64,000 nucleotides of DNA, taken from positions 1,054,001-1,118,000 of the forward strand of contig NZ_CP069004.1 in assembly GCF_016801775.1 (NCBI RefSeq), read 5' to 3'. The notes under the pieces were generated by a model that had not been told where the DNA came from, made no database searches, and saw nothing but the letters and a program-made list of their open reading frames with translations. The translations under genes and the position numbers were made by a program. Source of the DNA: Sulfitobacter mediterraneus. Its GTDB lineage: Bacteria > Pseudomonadota > Alphaproteobacteria > Rhodobacterales > Rhodobacteraceae. Shown here in pieces: positions 1 through 8,756 of the stretch (position 1 is the first letter of the stretch; each line of letters starts with the position of its first letter).

Positions 1-13
1 AGGTAGTGAATTC

Positions 14-29
14 GCGGGGAAAACCCCGC
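14..29 (-). terminator. Hairpin just downstream of ccdA
   Basis: A perfect 6-bp stem (GCGGGG/CCCCGC) closes a 4-base loop immediately after the ccdA stop codon. No strong U-run follows on the minus strand, so it may act as a weak terminator or an mRNA 3' end stabiliser rather than a classic intrinsic terminator. Confidence 0.4.
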
Positions 30-34
30 AGATT

Positions 35-787
35 TCAGCCCAGGGTCGCCAATGCCGGAAAGGTTTCGAGCAGCCAGAAGGCAAAGCTGCTGAAGGCGCC
101 TGTGACCATTGCCAGCCCGACCAGAACCAGCAGACCGCCCATGATCCGCTCAACCAGTTTCATATGCGGTTTGATCCGGTTCATCACACCCATTGCACGG
201 GTGATAAACATCGCCGCCAGCAAAAACGGCAGCCCCAGACCGATGGCATAAATGCCCAGCAACAATGTGCCTTTGCTGACCGACCCTTCGGAGGCCGCCA
301 GGGACAGGATCGCGCCCAGTTGCGGGCCGATGCAAGGCGTCCAGCCAAAGGCAAAGGCAAGGCCCAGAACATAGGCACCAAAGCTGGAACCGCCTTTGTC
401 ACCCGCGTCCAGCCGCGCCTCTTGATCCAGAAACGGGATCCGGAACAATCCGATGAAATGCAGACCAAAGACGATGATCACAACACCCGAGATTTGCGCA
501 AAAAGCACCTGATTTTGCAGGAAAAACGCGCCAAATGCCGAGGCGGTGAAGCCAAGGATCAAAAACACCGTGCTCAGGCCCAGAACAAAGAACAGCGCGG
601 CGATCACAGCACGTCTGCGGGCTTCGCCGCCGCTGGACATATCGTTCAGGGATACACCGCTCATATAGGCCAGATAGGGCGGCACAATCGGCAGCACACA
701 GGGGCTGAGAAAGCTGATCACCCCCGCGACAAGCGCGATAATCATGGCGGGCATCAGACCCGCGTCAATCAGTTCAATTCCAAACAT
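35..787 (-). CDS. ccdA: Cytochrome c biogenesis protein CcdA
   Basis: Inner-membrane thiol-disulfide transporter of the CcdA/DsbD family. It carries reducing equivalents from cytoplasmic thioredoxin to periplasmic apocytochrome c and other thiol substrates. The 250-residue protein has about six hydrophobic segments. The two family cysteines lie in the expected half-repeat contexts: FLSPCVLP in the first helix and FGWTPCIGP about 120 residues later. I chose the ATG giving MFGIEL, because an AGGTG lies just upstream; a GTG three codons earlier is the alternative. It diverges from tusA, so two genes handling reduced sulfur are back to back. Full length, nothing broken. Confidence 0.93.
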   Translation of the reverse strand: MFGIELIDAGLMPAMIIALVAGVISFLSPCVLPIVPPYLAYMSGVSLNDMSSGGEARRRAVIAALFFVLGLSTVFLILGFTASAFGAFFLQNQVLFAQISGVVIIVFGLHFIGLFRIPFLDQEARLDAGDKGGSSFGAYVLGLAFAFGWTPCIGPQLGAILSLAASEGSVSKGTLLLGIYAIGLGLPFLLAAMFITRAMGVMNRIKPHMKLVERIMGGLLVLVGLAMVTGAFSSFAFWLLETFPALATLG

Positions 788-880
788 GGGCCACACCTAA
801 CCGCCTTCGCGCCCGCCGTCACGCCCCCTTGCGGTCACAACACTGTGGACGGGGTGTAACATCTGATTTATCTCAAACCT

Positions 881-1108
881 ATGAAGATTGTAGATCTCGA
901 TGCCACTGGGCTGTTGTGCCCCCTACCTGTCCTGAAACTGCGCAAACGGCTTGGCCCTCTGGATGCAGGGGATTGTATGCGGCTACGGGCGGATGATCCG
1001 GCGGCGGTGATCGATGTGCCGCATTTCTGCGCCGAGGCCGGACATGCGTTGGTGGAAACCGCGCAAGAGGGTGACGTTCAGGTCTATCTGGTACGCAAGG
1101 GCGGCTGA
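881..1108 (+). CDS. tusA: TusA-family sulfurtransferase
   Basis: Small (75 aa) sulfur-carrier protein of the TusA/SirA/YedF family. These proteins pass persulfide sulfur between enzymes, for tRNA thiolation, molybdenum cofactor or sulfur oxidation. The N-terminal LCPLPVLKL carries the CPxP motif whose cysteine takes the persulfide. The two-layer alpha/beta fold fits the length, and the end (VYLVRKGG) is typical of alphaproteobacterial members. It diverges from ccdA and runs toward rne, with a shared hairpin in between. No TusBCD partners are nearby, so the sulfur acceptor cannot be stated. Confidence 0.88.
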   Translation: MKIVDLDATGLLCPLPVLKLRKRLGPLDAGDCMRLRADDPAAVIDVPHFCAEAGHALVETAQEGDVQVYLVRKGG

Positions 1109-1168
1109 CCGTCTGTGGCTGGGTAGCCTCACCAACGGTCTGCTCAGAAAAAGGTATACAACAAAGCA

Positions 1169-1194
1169 AAAGGCAGGCCCAAAGACCTGCCTTT
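1169..1194. terminator. Bidirectional terminator between tusA and rne
   Basis: A 9-bp perfect stem (AAAGGCAGG/CCTGCCTTT) with an 8-base loop lies between the convergent tusA and rne genes. The A-rich flank reads as a U-rich tail on the minus strand, so it best serves rne, and a shorter T run serves tusA. Confidence 0.75.
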
Positions 1195-1222
1195 CTGATT
1201 CTTCGTCAATACCTCGGGGCTG

Positions 1223-4090
1223 TTAGCGCCCCAAGGACCACCAACCGCGCCGCTTTGGCTTTTTCGCCTCTTCCGCTTGATCCGGCTTGGCCTCTGCCAC
1301 GGGCTCCGCCGCCGCAACAGTCTCGACGGCCTTGGGCTCTTCGGCGGCAACAGGTTCCGGCGCAGGCTCGGGCGCTGGCGCAGCTGCCTGTTCCGGCGCT
1401 TTGGCCTCTTCCGGCTCTGATGCAGTTTCCGCCGCCTTGGTCTTGGATTTTGGTGCTGCCTTTGCCTTGGGCTCGGCCTTCGGCTTGGCCTTGGCGCGGG
1501 TGCGCTTTGGCTTGGGCTTCTCTTCCGCCGCATCGGCCGATTTTTCTTCCGCCATGGTGGTCTCTGCAGCGGCCTCTTCCGTGGCTTTGCTGTCCGCCTT
1601 CTTGGCGCGGCTGCGCGGTTTCGGCTTGGCCTTGGCTTTGGGCTTTTCGTCCTCAGCTGCCTCCGGTGCAGGTTCCGCAGTCTTGGCATCCCCATCGGCG
1701 GCCGCTTCTGCCGCTTCTTTCTCGGCTTTGGCTTTGGCGCTGGTGCTGCGGGACCGGCTGCGGGTTTTGGGCTTGGGCTTTTCTTCCGCTACTGGCGTGT
1801 CCGCTTTGGCATCACTGGCCGCATCTGCCGCAACCGGCGCCGCGTCAGATTTGGCCTCTTCAGCAGTGTCCTGCTTTGCCGGTTCGGAGGTGTCTGAACC
1901 CTCTGCATTCTGGGGCGCATCGGCGTTCTCATCGGCAGAAGACGCGTCTTTGTTGTCTTCGCCGTTCTGATAATCACCGCCACCATTCTTGCCGCGACCA
2001 CCACGGCTGCGACGCCGGCGGCGGCGGCGTTTTGGTTTGCCCTCGCCGTCTGAATCGCCGCTGTCCTGGTGTGACGATTGCGCTTCTGGGGTCTCTTCAT
2101 CGCTGGATGTATCGGCCTCATCCTCGTCGATCTGATCCATCAAGGATGTATCAACAGACACGATATGATCGGCCACAGGGGCCACATTGCGTGTCGCGGT
2201 CTTGAACTTCTCAAGCGTGAATTCAGGGCTGACCAGCGATGGATCACCTTCGATGCGCACAGACAAACCATAACGCGCCTCGATCTGGGCGATATGTTCG
2301 CGCTTTTGGTTCATCAGGAAGTTGGCGATGCCCACAGGGCATTTCACCAGCACTTCGCGAGACCGGCGGCGTGTGCCTTCTTCTTCGATCTGGCGGATGA
2401 TCGACAGCGCGAGATTGTCATCAGACCGGATCAAACCGGTGCCGTGACAAGCCTGACACGGCTGGGTTGTCGCCTCGATCATGCCGGGGCGCAGACGTTG
2501 CCGCGACATTTCCATCAGGCCAAAGCCCGAAATGCGGCCCACCTGAATGCGGGCGCGGTCGGTCTTGAGCTTGTCTTTCATCCGTTTCTCGACGGAGGCG
2601 TTGTTCTTGCGCTCATCCATATCGATAAAGTCGATCACAATCAGACCGGCCAGATCGCGCAGGCGCAATTGACGGGCGACTTCGTCAGCGGCTTCAAGGT
2701 TGGTTTTCAGCGCAGTTTGTTCAATTGAACCTTCTTTGGTCGCCCGGCCAGAGTTGACGTCAATCGCCACCAAGGCTTCTGTCACACCGATCACGATATA
2801 TCCGCCCGACGGCAGCTGCACCGTTGGATTGAACATACCCGACAGATAGCTTTCCACCTGATAGCGGGCAAATAGCGGCAGGCCTTCCTCATAGCGTTTC
2901 ACGTTCTTGGCGTGCGAGGGCATGATCATCTTCATGAAGTCCTTGGCGATGCGGTAGCCGCGTTCGCCCTCGACAAAGACCTCGTCAATCTCGCGGTTGT
3001 AAAGATCGCGGATCGACCGTTTGATCAGATCGCCCTCTTCATAGATCTTCGCCGGCGCAATAGATTTCAGCGTCAGCTCGCGGATCTGTTCCCAGAGGCG
3101 TTGCAGGTATTCATAGTCGCGCTTGATCTCGGCGCGGGTGCGTTTGGCCCCTGCCGTGCGCACGATCAGACCGGCGCCCGATGGCACCTGAATTTCGTTC
3201 GCGATCTCTTTGAGCTTCTTGCGGTCTGCGGCATTGGTGATCTTGCGGCTGATCCCGCCGCCACGGGCGGTGTTGGGCATCAACACGCAATAGCGGCCCG
3301 CAAGGGAAAGGTAGGTGGTCAGGGCCGCGCCTTTGTTGCCGCGTTCCTCTTTGACGACCTGCACCAAAAGGATTTGGCGCACCTTGATCACTTCTTGAAT
3401 CTTGTAACGCTTCGGGCGCGGTTTGCGCACAGGACGGATGTCTTCGCTGTCGTCCTCATCGGCAACAGATTCGATGCTTTCATCCTTGGAGGCCGCGTCG
3501 GAGGATTTTGCATCCTCCTCGTCGTCACCCTCATCAGCGTCAGAGCTATCGGCATCTTCGTCCATCGTCGGGGTCTCGACCGGCGTTTCGGTGACCCGTT
3601 CCATTGGCGAGGACGCTTCATCGTCGCTGACGGTCACTTCGTCGTCATCGGTCAGATCGACGGTTTCCATACCTTCGATTTCACCAGATGTTTTTGCATC
3701 CTCGGTTGTGACGTCCTCGGCTTTGGATTTGGATCGGCTGCGCGACCGTGAGCGCCGCTTGGGCTTGGGTTCGTCATCATCCTTGGCCGCCTGCGCCTCG
3801 GCATAGGCGCGTTCTTCTTCCAGCAGCGCCTGACGGTCGGCCACGGGAATCTGGTAATAATCGGGATGGATTTCCGAGAACGCGAGGAAGCCGTGGCGAT
3901 TGCCACCGTAGTCCACAAAAGCCGCCTGCAGGGACGGTTCGACCCGTGTTACCTTGGCGAGATAGATGTTGCCAGCAAGCTGGCGTTTGTTTTCGGATTC
4001 AAAGTCAAATTCCTCAACCTTGTTTCCGTCGACCACCACAACCCGAGTTTCCTCGGAGTGGGTGGCATCGATAAGCATTTTCTTAGGCAT
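1223..4090 (-). CDS. rne: Ribonuclease E
   Basis: Essential endoribonuclease that starts mRNA decay, processes rRNA and tRNA, and scaffolds the degradosome. The start is MPKKMLIDATHSEE; an ORF start five codons upstream gives an atypical N-terminus. Order: S1 domain (first ~100 residues, then resuming near residue 230), RNase H-like/5' sensor region, DNase I-like catalytic region with VAIDVNSGRATKEGS, and the Zn-link cysteines in PCQACHGTG. The C-terminal ~300 residues are disordered, acidic and K/P/A-rich, with an Arg-rich patch after KPKRRRRRRR. It ends in RGWWSLGR, a tail I recall from relatives. A ~130-residue acidic and Ser/Arg insertion splits the S1 domain, as is usual in alphaproteobacteria. 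Long (955 aa), intact. Confidence 0.97.
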   Translation of the reverse strand: MPKKMLIDATHSEETRVVVVDGNKVEEFDFESENKRQLAGNIYLAKVTRVEPSLQAAFVDYGGNRHGFLAFSEIHPDYYQIPVADRQALLEEERAYAEAQAAKDDDEPKPKRRSRSRSRSKSKAEDVTTEDAKTSGEIEGMETVDLTDDDEVTVSDDEASSPMERVTETPVETPTMDEDADSSDADEGDDEEDAKSSDAASKDESIESVADEDDSEDIRPVRKPRPKRYKIQEVIKVRQILLVQVVKEERGNKGAALTTYLSLAGRYCVLMPNTARGGGISRKITNAADRKKLKEIANEIQVPSGAGLIVRTAGAKRTRAEIKRDYEYLQRLWEQIRELTLKSIAPAKIYEEGDLIKRSIRDLYNREIDEVFVEGERGYRIAKDFMKMIMPSHAKNVKRYEEGLPLFARYQVESYLSGMFNPTVQLPSGGYIVIGVTEALVAIDVNSGRATKEGSIEQTALKTNLEAADEVARQLRLRDLAGLIVIDFIDMDERKNNASVEKRMKDKLKTDRARIQVGRISGFGLMEMSRQRLRPGMIEATTQPCQACHGTGLIRSDDNLALSIIRQIEEEGTRRRSREVLVKCPVGIANFLMNQKREHIAQIEARYGLSVRIEGDPSLVSPEFTLEKFKTATRNVAPVADHIVSVDTSLMDQIDEDEADTSSDEETPEAQSSHQDSGDSDGEGKPKRRRRRRRSRGGRGKNGGGDYQNGEDNKDASSADENADAPQNAEGSDTSEPAKQDTAEEAKSDAAPVAADAASDAKADTPVAEEKPKPKTRSRSRSTSAKAKAEKEAAEAAADGDAKTAEPAPEAAEDEKPKAKAKPKPRSRAKKADSKATEEAAAETTMAEEKSADAAEEKPKPKRTRAKAKPKAEPKAKAAPKSKTKAAETASEPEEAKAPEQAAAPAPEPAPEPVAAEEPKAVETVAAAEPVAEAKPDQAEEAKKPKRRGWWSLGR

Positions 4091-4636
4091 AAATCCACTA
4101 TGCACAACAATCGCGCGGCTGCGGTCCCCGGGGGTGCCTCAGGCTGCGTTGTGTGACTTGTCAGGGCGATGTGGGACGCGGGCAAGACGGGGCCAAAACT
4201 GGCCTCTGGTCGTCTGCTCATAGCGTGTGCGCGCGTCATCGCGGTTCTTCTCCGACGTGACAGGGCGGACCCTGCACATCCATTGTTAACTGGTTTCATC
4301 CGGGGTTGCCCCGTCAAAACATCAGCGGTTCTCTGGCCGTTTCCGGCCCAATCGGTCTGCTCCGCGCCCGGTGGGGGCTCTGCAGAAGCAGCGAAACTCG
4401 TAAGGACATCAATCGAACGCCTGAACGTTCTTGTCCCATCCTCCTAGATAATGGCTTTGGTGATCAAATGACAATGGGCAATCGCGCCCTGCCGCCATCA
4501 ATTATGTAAAACCGCCCCCTCCGCTTGACAAGCAACGGTTGTGTGGGAACATTCGCGCCCAATGCGCAGGGCGGCCTGCGGCTCCCTGTCCGGCTTTTGC
4601 GGCCATGGACAGCCCAAATCGAAGGAATGACAACCG
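4091..4636. promoter_or_regulatory. Divergent intergenic region and probable rne leader
   Basis: About 545 bases separate rne from the divergent lipoprotein gene. Short open frames occur here, but none has a convincing start, Shine-Dalgarno or protein-like composition. The most likely content is the promoter and long 5' leader of rne, since RNase E mRNAs are commonly autoregulated through the leader, plus the promoter of the gene at 4637. I see no recognisable riboswitch or RNA gene. Confidence 0.45.
4525..4553 (+). promoter_or_regulatory. Sigma70-type promoter for the lipoprotein gene
   Basis: A perfect -35 hexamer TTGACA at 4525-4530 is followed after 17 bases by AACATT at 4548-4553, about 84 bases before the lipoprotein start codon. 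The -10 is imperfect, so this is a prediction from spacing and the -35 only. Confidence 0.4.
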
Positions 4637-4924
4637 ATGCACTATCTTTTGCGCACAGCCCTGTGTTTGCCCCTGATCGCCGTAGCGGCATGCGATGAAC
4701 TGGCCGTCGCCAATGATCCGGTGGCCCTGGCGGATCTGCGGGCCGCCAAAAGCTGTGTTGCGGCAGTGAACAAACAGGTGGGCGGCGGTGCCACATTGAA
4801 CACCACCTTGCCCATTGTTGAGATCAATCAATATGTTATCGATGTGCCTAACGCCAATTCCTGGACTTGCCACACAGATGACAATGGCCGCGCAAAAGAA
4901 TTGATCGAACTTAAACCGCGCTGA
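4637..4924 (+). CDS. Small predicted lipoprotein
   Basis: 95-residue protein with an N-terminal signal sequence and a lipobox (LIAVAAC), so the mature lipoprotein probably starts at Cys20. The mature part has two more cysteines (SCVAAV and WTCHTD) that could form a disulfide in the periplasm. Family not recognised and function unknown. A GAAGGA sequence sits ahead of the ATG. It converges with dctD, only 17 bases away, and is not obviously part of an operon. Confidence 0.75.
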   Translation: MHYLLRTALCLPLIAVAACDELAVANDPVALADLRAAKSCVAAVNKQVGGGATLNTTLPIVEINQYVIDVPNANSWTCHTDDNGRAKELIELKPR

Positions 4925-4941
4925 TCAAGACCCTTCGGCGG

Positions 4942-6276
4942 TCAGAGATAATCTGACCGCTGCAAGCCGTATTTGGCCATTTTTTCGTTCAGCGTCCGGC
5001 GTGGCAGGCACAATTCGTCCATCACACTGGCGATTGATCCCTTGTGCCGGCGCATGGTGTTGTCGATCAACATTCGTTCAAACGCCTCGACATATTCCTT
5101 CAGCGGCTTGCCCTCGGTGGTCATCACCGGCTGCATCTCGTCATGATCAGACATGAGCAGCGATGCGATTGTGCCTGACCCGCGCCGCGATTGCAGCACC
5201 GCCCGTTCCGCCACATTGATCAACTGCCGCACATTGCCCGGCCAGGGCGCCTGCAACAGCTGCGCGGCCTCCTGGGCAGAAACCTCGGGCGCGTCGCAGC
5301 CGTATTCGTCGGCAAATTGTTCGCTGAGCCGGGTGAACAGCGTCAGAATATCTTCGCCGCGTGTCCGCAAGGGCGGCACGGTGATGCGCAGGGCAGCGAG
5401 CCGGTAAAACAGATCGGAGCGCAGGGAATCCTCGGACGTCCGCCCCGCCTCTTGCAGGTTGGAGATCGCGACGATGCGGGTCTCGGCGGGCGTGCCTTGT
5501 TCGTTAATCACGCTCAGAAGCCGCGCCTGAAGGGTTTCGGACAGCGCTTCGATGTCTTCCAGCACAAGCGTGCCGCCTCGCGCCTCTTCGATGGCGGGCA
5601 ATTGCGCGTCTTCGGGCAACATCGGGCCAAACAAACGTTTGCTCAGTGCGTCTTCTTCGAATGCGCCGCAGGACACCAAGACAAACTTCTTGCCCGCCCG
5701 GCTGCCAACGGCGTGCAGGGCGTGGGCGACCAATGTCTTGCCGGTGCCGGTCTCGCCGTCGATCAGCACATGACCATCGGCCTGCCCCAGATCGAGAATA
5801 TCCTCGCGCAGGCGGTCCATGGCCGGGCTTTGGCCGATCAGTTTCTTCATCAACTGCCCGCCATCGGACAATTCGCGGCGCAGGGCGCGGTTGTCCATCA
5901 CCAGACGCCGCGCATTGGTGGCCTTTTTGGCCAGCTCGCTCATCCGGTCCGGGTTGAAAGGCTTTTCCAGAAAATCAAACGCGCCCACGCGCATCGCCTC
6001 AACCGCCATCGGCACATCGCCATGGCCGGTGATCATGATCACCGGCAAGGCACTGTCATTGCCCATCAGCTTTTTCAGAAACTGCATGCCATCCATGCCC
6101 GGCATCTTGATGTCCGAAATGACAATGCCCGGATAATCCGGCCCCAGCACCTTGAGCGCATCCTCGGCGCTGCCAAAGGTTTCGGTGTCATAGCCTGACA
6201 GCGCCAGCCATTGGCTGATGGATTGGCGCATGTCCTGTTCGTCATCGACAATCGCGATCTTCATTGCCTGAGCCAT
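4942..6276 (-). CDS. dctD: DctD-type response regulator lacking the GAFTGA loop
   Basis: Partner of the adjacent DctB kinase. Order: receiver domain (1-120) with acidic pair D11/D12, phosphoacceptor D55 in SDIKMPG and K105; AAA+ domain (~145-370) with Walker A GETGTGKT at 174-181 and the arginine-finger region RSDLFYRL; Fis-type helix-turn-helix at the C-terminus. Two features are odd. After RLFG (214-217), where sigma54 activators carry EKGAFTGA, the sequence runs PMLPEDAQLPAIEEARGG with no loop. The Walker B reads LVLED, not LFLDE. Without GAFTGA, contact with sigma54 is unlikely, so it may act on the housekeeping holoenzyme, as known for Rhodobacter capsulatus NtrC. The start has GGAG upstream. 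It lies 6 bases after dctB. Confidence 0.87.
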   Translation of the reverse strand: MAQAMKIAIVDDEQDMRQSISQWLALSGYDTETFGSAEDALKVLGPDYPGIVISDIKMPGMDGMQFLKKLMGNDSALPVIMITGHGDVPMAVEAMRVGAFDFLEKPFNPDRMSELAKKATNARRLVMDNRALRRELSDGGQLMKKLIGQSPAMDRLREDILDLGQADGHVLIDGETGTGKTLVAHALHAVGSRAGKKFVLVSCGAFEEDALSKRLFGPMLPEDAQLPAIEEARGGTLVLEDIEALSETLQARLLSVINEQGTPAETRIVAISNLQEAGRTSEDSLRSDLFYRLAALRITVPPLRTRGEDILTLFTRLSEQFADEYGCDAPEVSAQEAAQLLQAPWPGNVRQLINVAERAVLQSRRGSGTIASLLMSDHDEMQPVMTTEGKPLKEYVEAFERMLIDNTMRRHKGSIASVMDELCLPRRTLNEKMAKYGLQRSDYL

Positions 6277-6282
6277 ATTGGT

Positions 6283-8040
6283 CTACTCCGCCGCTTCTAT
6301 ATTCTTGTCACTGCCCATAATGGGCAATTGCATTTCAAACACCGCGCCGCCCGCCTGCCCGTTCCGGGCCGTCAGGCGACCCCCAAGGTCGTTCACGATC
6401 CCCGACGAAATGGCAAGACCCAGCCCAACCCCGTCGCCGGGCTGTTTGGTCGTGTAGAACGGTTCAAACAGCGCATCGAGGTTTTCGATCCCCGGTCCAT
6501 TGTCGCGCACCGTCAGGGTCGCGGTTTCCCCCGCAGAGAGGATGATGTTCACCTGCGGGTTCCGTTCTGATTTGGTGGCATCAAGAGCATTGCGCAAGAG
6601 GTTGACCATAACCTGTTCAATCCGCATCCGGTCGCCCATGACCATGACGGGCGTATCCGGCACAATCCGGCTGATCTGAACCTGCCGCTGGCGCAACTGC
6701 GGCTCCATCATCGACAGGCTTGAGGCCAGCGCCGCGCCCATATCCACAGGGGAAAACGCCTCTTGCCCCTTGCGGGCATAGGATTTGAGCTGGCGTGTGA
6801 TCGCGCCCATGCGTTCGATCAGATCATCAATGCGGCCAAAGGACGACAGCGCCTCATCCGGCCGGTTGCGGCGCAGCAAAAGCCGCGCCCCCGCCAGATA
6901 GGTTTTCATCGCCGCCAGTGGCTGGTTGAGCTCATGACTGACTGCCGCCGACATCTCTCCCAAAGCGGCGAGCTTGCTGGATTGTTCAAGCGTCTGTTCG
7001 GCCACAGCGAGGGTCTCTTGCACCCGTTTGCGTTCGGCAATTTCCCGCTGCAGGGCGAGGTTCAATGCGCGAAGTTTGGCCGACTCCCGTTGGAAAATCG
7101 CCAGCCGTCCGGCGGTGCGGCGGCTGAGAAAATAGAAGGCCAAAGCCAGCAGAATCGCAAATCCCATCACTTCCAGCGCCAGAACACCGTTCACCCGCTC
7201 GCGCACGGAGGCATAGGTGGTATAACTGGTCATGCGCCAGCCGCGAAACGGGATCTTGTTGGTCAGGCGCATCACCGCCTCACCCTGCAAATAGGCATCA
7301 GGAGGCAGTGCTGTCCAATCCGCCGTGGCCTTGATCGCCCGCTCGATGGCGTTCTGCGGGGTATAAAGGGCCAGCGCCTCAGGTTCCGTCAGCCCGCGCC
7401 AGCGCGGGGCGGTGGCCAGAATGATCTCGCCCTGACTGTCGGTGACAATCACAGCATCCGAAATGCCCGCCCAGGCCCGCTCGTACTTTTGCAGATCCAC
7501 TTCGACGGCAATCACACCGATGGTGGTGCCGCCATCCTGAATGCGCCGCGAATACAAAAAACGGTAGCCGCCACCATCTAGCCGGATGACGCTAAAGATC
7601 GTCGCATTGGACCGGATCGCATCAACAAAATACGCCTCCGACCGGTGTGACGAACTGATCCTGTTGCGGTCCGTGGCCGCCACCGTGCGCCCGTCAATGT
7701 CATACAGCATCAACGAGGCCGCCCCGATTTCCTCGACAAAGGAGATAAGCCGCTGGGTGGACAGGGAATAATCCGCAGATTGCAACGCCCCGATCAACGT
7801 CGGATCGCGGGCCAGAAGCTGTGGCACAATCGCGTTTTGGCGCAGTTCGGCCAACAGGTTGCCGCTGTAGAGCGCAATCCGCAGCTCTGCCCGGTTGCGG
7901 GTGCTTTCGGTGAACCTGTGGGTCAGCAATTTGTTGGTGACCGAGATCGTCACCACCGCCAATACCATCAACAGGCCGATGGCCACCCGAACACGCCAGG
8001 AGACCGTCAAACTTTGTTGTCTTTTGGCAGGTTCGCTCAT
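6283..8040 (-). CDS. dctB: DctB-type sensor histidine kinase
   Basis: 585-residue membrane kinase expected to sense C4-dicarboxylates. Order: TM1 (~17-35); periplasmic double-Cache-type sensor (~40-280) with the features YDIDGRTVAATDRNR and FLYSRRIQDGG; TM2 (~285-310); coiled linker; H-box AAVSHELNQPLAAM; and HATPase with N, G1 and G2 boxes (NLLRNALDA, DNGPGI, GVGLGLAIS). It is first in a two-gene operon with dctD. No dctP/Q/M transporter genes lie in the window, so the regulated TRAP transporter must be elsewhere if the assignment holds. The substrate is inferred from family resemblance and pairing only. Confidence 0.9.
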   Translation of the reverse strand: MSEPAKRQQSLTVSWRVRVAIGLLMVLAVVTISVTNKLLTHRFTESTRNRAELRIALYSGNLLAELRQNAIVPQLLARDPTLIGALQSADYSLSTQRLISFVEEIGAASLMLYDIDGRTVAATDRNRISSSHRSEAYFVDAIRSNATIFSVIRLDGGGYRFLYSRRIQDGGTTIGVIAVEVDLQKYERAWAGISDAVIVTDSQGEIILATAPRWRGLTEPEALALYTPQNAIERAIKATADWTALPPDAYLQGEAVMRLTNKIPFRGWRMTSYTTYASVRERVNGVLALEVMGFAILLALAFYFLSRRTAGRLAIFQRESAKLRALNLALQREIAERKRVQETLAVAEQTLEQSSKLAALGEMSAAVSHELNQPLAAMKTYLAGARLLLRRNRPDEALSSFGRIDDLIERMGAITRQLKSYARKGQEAFSPVDMGAALASSLSMMEPQLRQRQVQISRIVPDTPVMVMGDRMRIEQVMVNLLRNALDATKSERNPQVNIILSAGETATLTVRDNGPGIENLDALFEPFYTTKQPGDGVGLGLAISSGIVNDLGGRLTARNGQAGGAVFEMQLPIMGSDKNIEAAE

Positions 8041-8076
8041 GTGCGGAGCTTACGCGCTGCGGCGGTTTTGCTCAAG

Positions 8077-8745
8077 TCAGGCGGTCTGCAGCGCACCTGC
8101 CAATGCGCGGAATAGCGCCACACCATCGGTGCCGCCATGCCCCGCATCTGCCGCCCGCTCCGGATGCGGCATCATCCCCAGAACGCGGCGGTTTTCCGAC
8201 AGAATGCCGGCGATATCGGCCTGTGCACCATTGGGGTTGTCGGTATAGGAAAACGCCACGCGGTCCTCGCCCTGCAGGCGCTTGAGAGTCTCGTCGTCAG
8301 CAAAGTAATTGCCATCGTGGTGGGCAATCGGAATGTCGATCACATCCCCTGCGTTGTATCCGGCGGTGTAATCGCTGGCCGAGGTTTCCACCTTTAGCCC
8401 TACTGTTTTGCAGATGTATTTCAGCCCCGCATTGCGCAAAAGCGCCCCCGGCAGCAAGCCGGTTTCCGTCAGCACCTGGAAACCGTTGCAAATGCCCATG
8501 ACGTAACCGCCCCGATCCGCGTGGGCTTTAACCGATTTCACAATCGGTGACTGGGCCGCAATCGCGCCGCAGCGCAGGTAGTCCCCATAGGAAAACCCAC
8601 CGGGAATACCAACGATATCAATGCCCTGTGGCAGGTCGCTGTCTTTGTGCCAGACCATTTCCACCTCTGCACCGGCCGCCTTAAAGGCAACGGCAAGGTC
8701 ACGGTCACAATTAGAGCCGGGAAAAACAACAACAGCTGCGCGCAT
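8077..8745 (-). CDS. purQ: Phosphoribosylformylglycinamidine synthase, glutaminase subunit
   Basis: Class I glutamine amidotransferase subunit that supplies ammonia to PurL for converting FGAR to FGAM, step 4 of purine synthesis. The catalytic cysteine is in MGICNGFQ, and the His/Glu pair is in [10 protein letters not shown] near the end. The N-terminus [12 protein letters not shown] is diagnostic. At 222 aa it is the small form that works with PurS and small PurL. purS lies upstream on the same strand, but an alcohol dehydrogenase gene is inserted between them. purL is not in the window. Confidence 0.97.
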   Translation of the reverse strand: MRAAVVVFPGSNCDRDLAVAFKAAGAEVEMVWHKDSDLPQGIDIVGIPGGFSYGDYLRCGAIAAQSPIVKSVKAHADRGGYVMGICNGFQVLTETGLLPGALLRNAGLKYICKTVGLKVETSASDYTAGYNAGDVIDIPIAHHDGNYFADDETLKRLQGEDRVAFSYTDNPNGAQADIAGILSENRRVLGMMPHPERAADAGHGGTDGVALFRALAGALQTA

Positions 8746-8756
8746 GAGAGGTCTCC

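Noticed and set aside
1255..2205. Long plus-strand open frames over the 3' half of rne
   Set aside because: They are shadows of the repetitive K/P/A/E-coding region of RNase E, with low-complexity products and no ribosome sites.
3480..3790. Large acidic insertion within the RNase E S1 domain as a novelty
   Set aside because: Such insertions are usual in alphaproteobacterial RNase E.
4169..4509. Short open frames between rne and the lipoprotein gene
   Set aside because: No Shine-Dalgarno, no recognisable protein features, and they lie in the probable rne leader.
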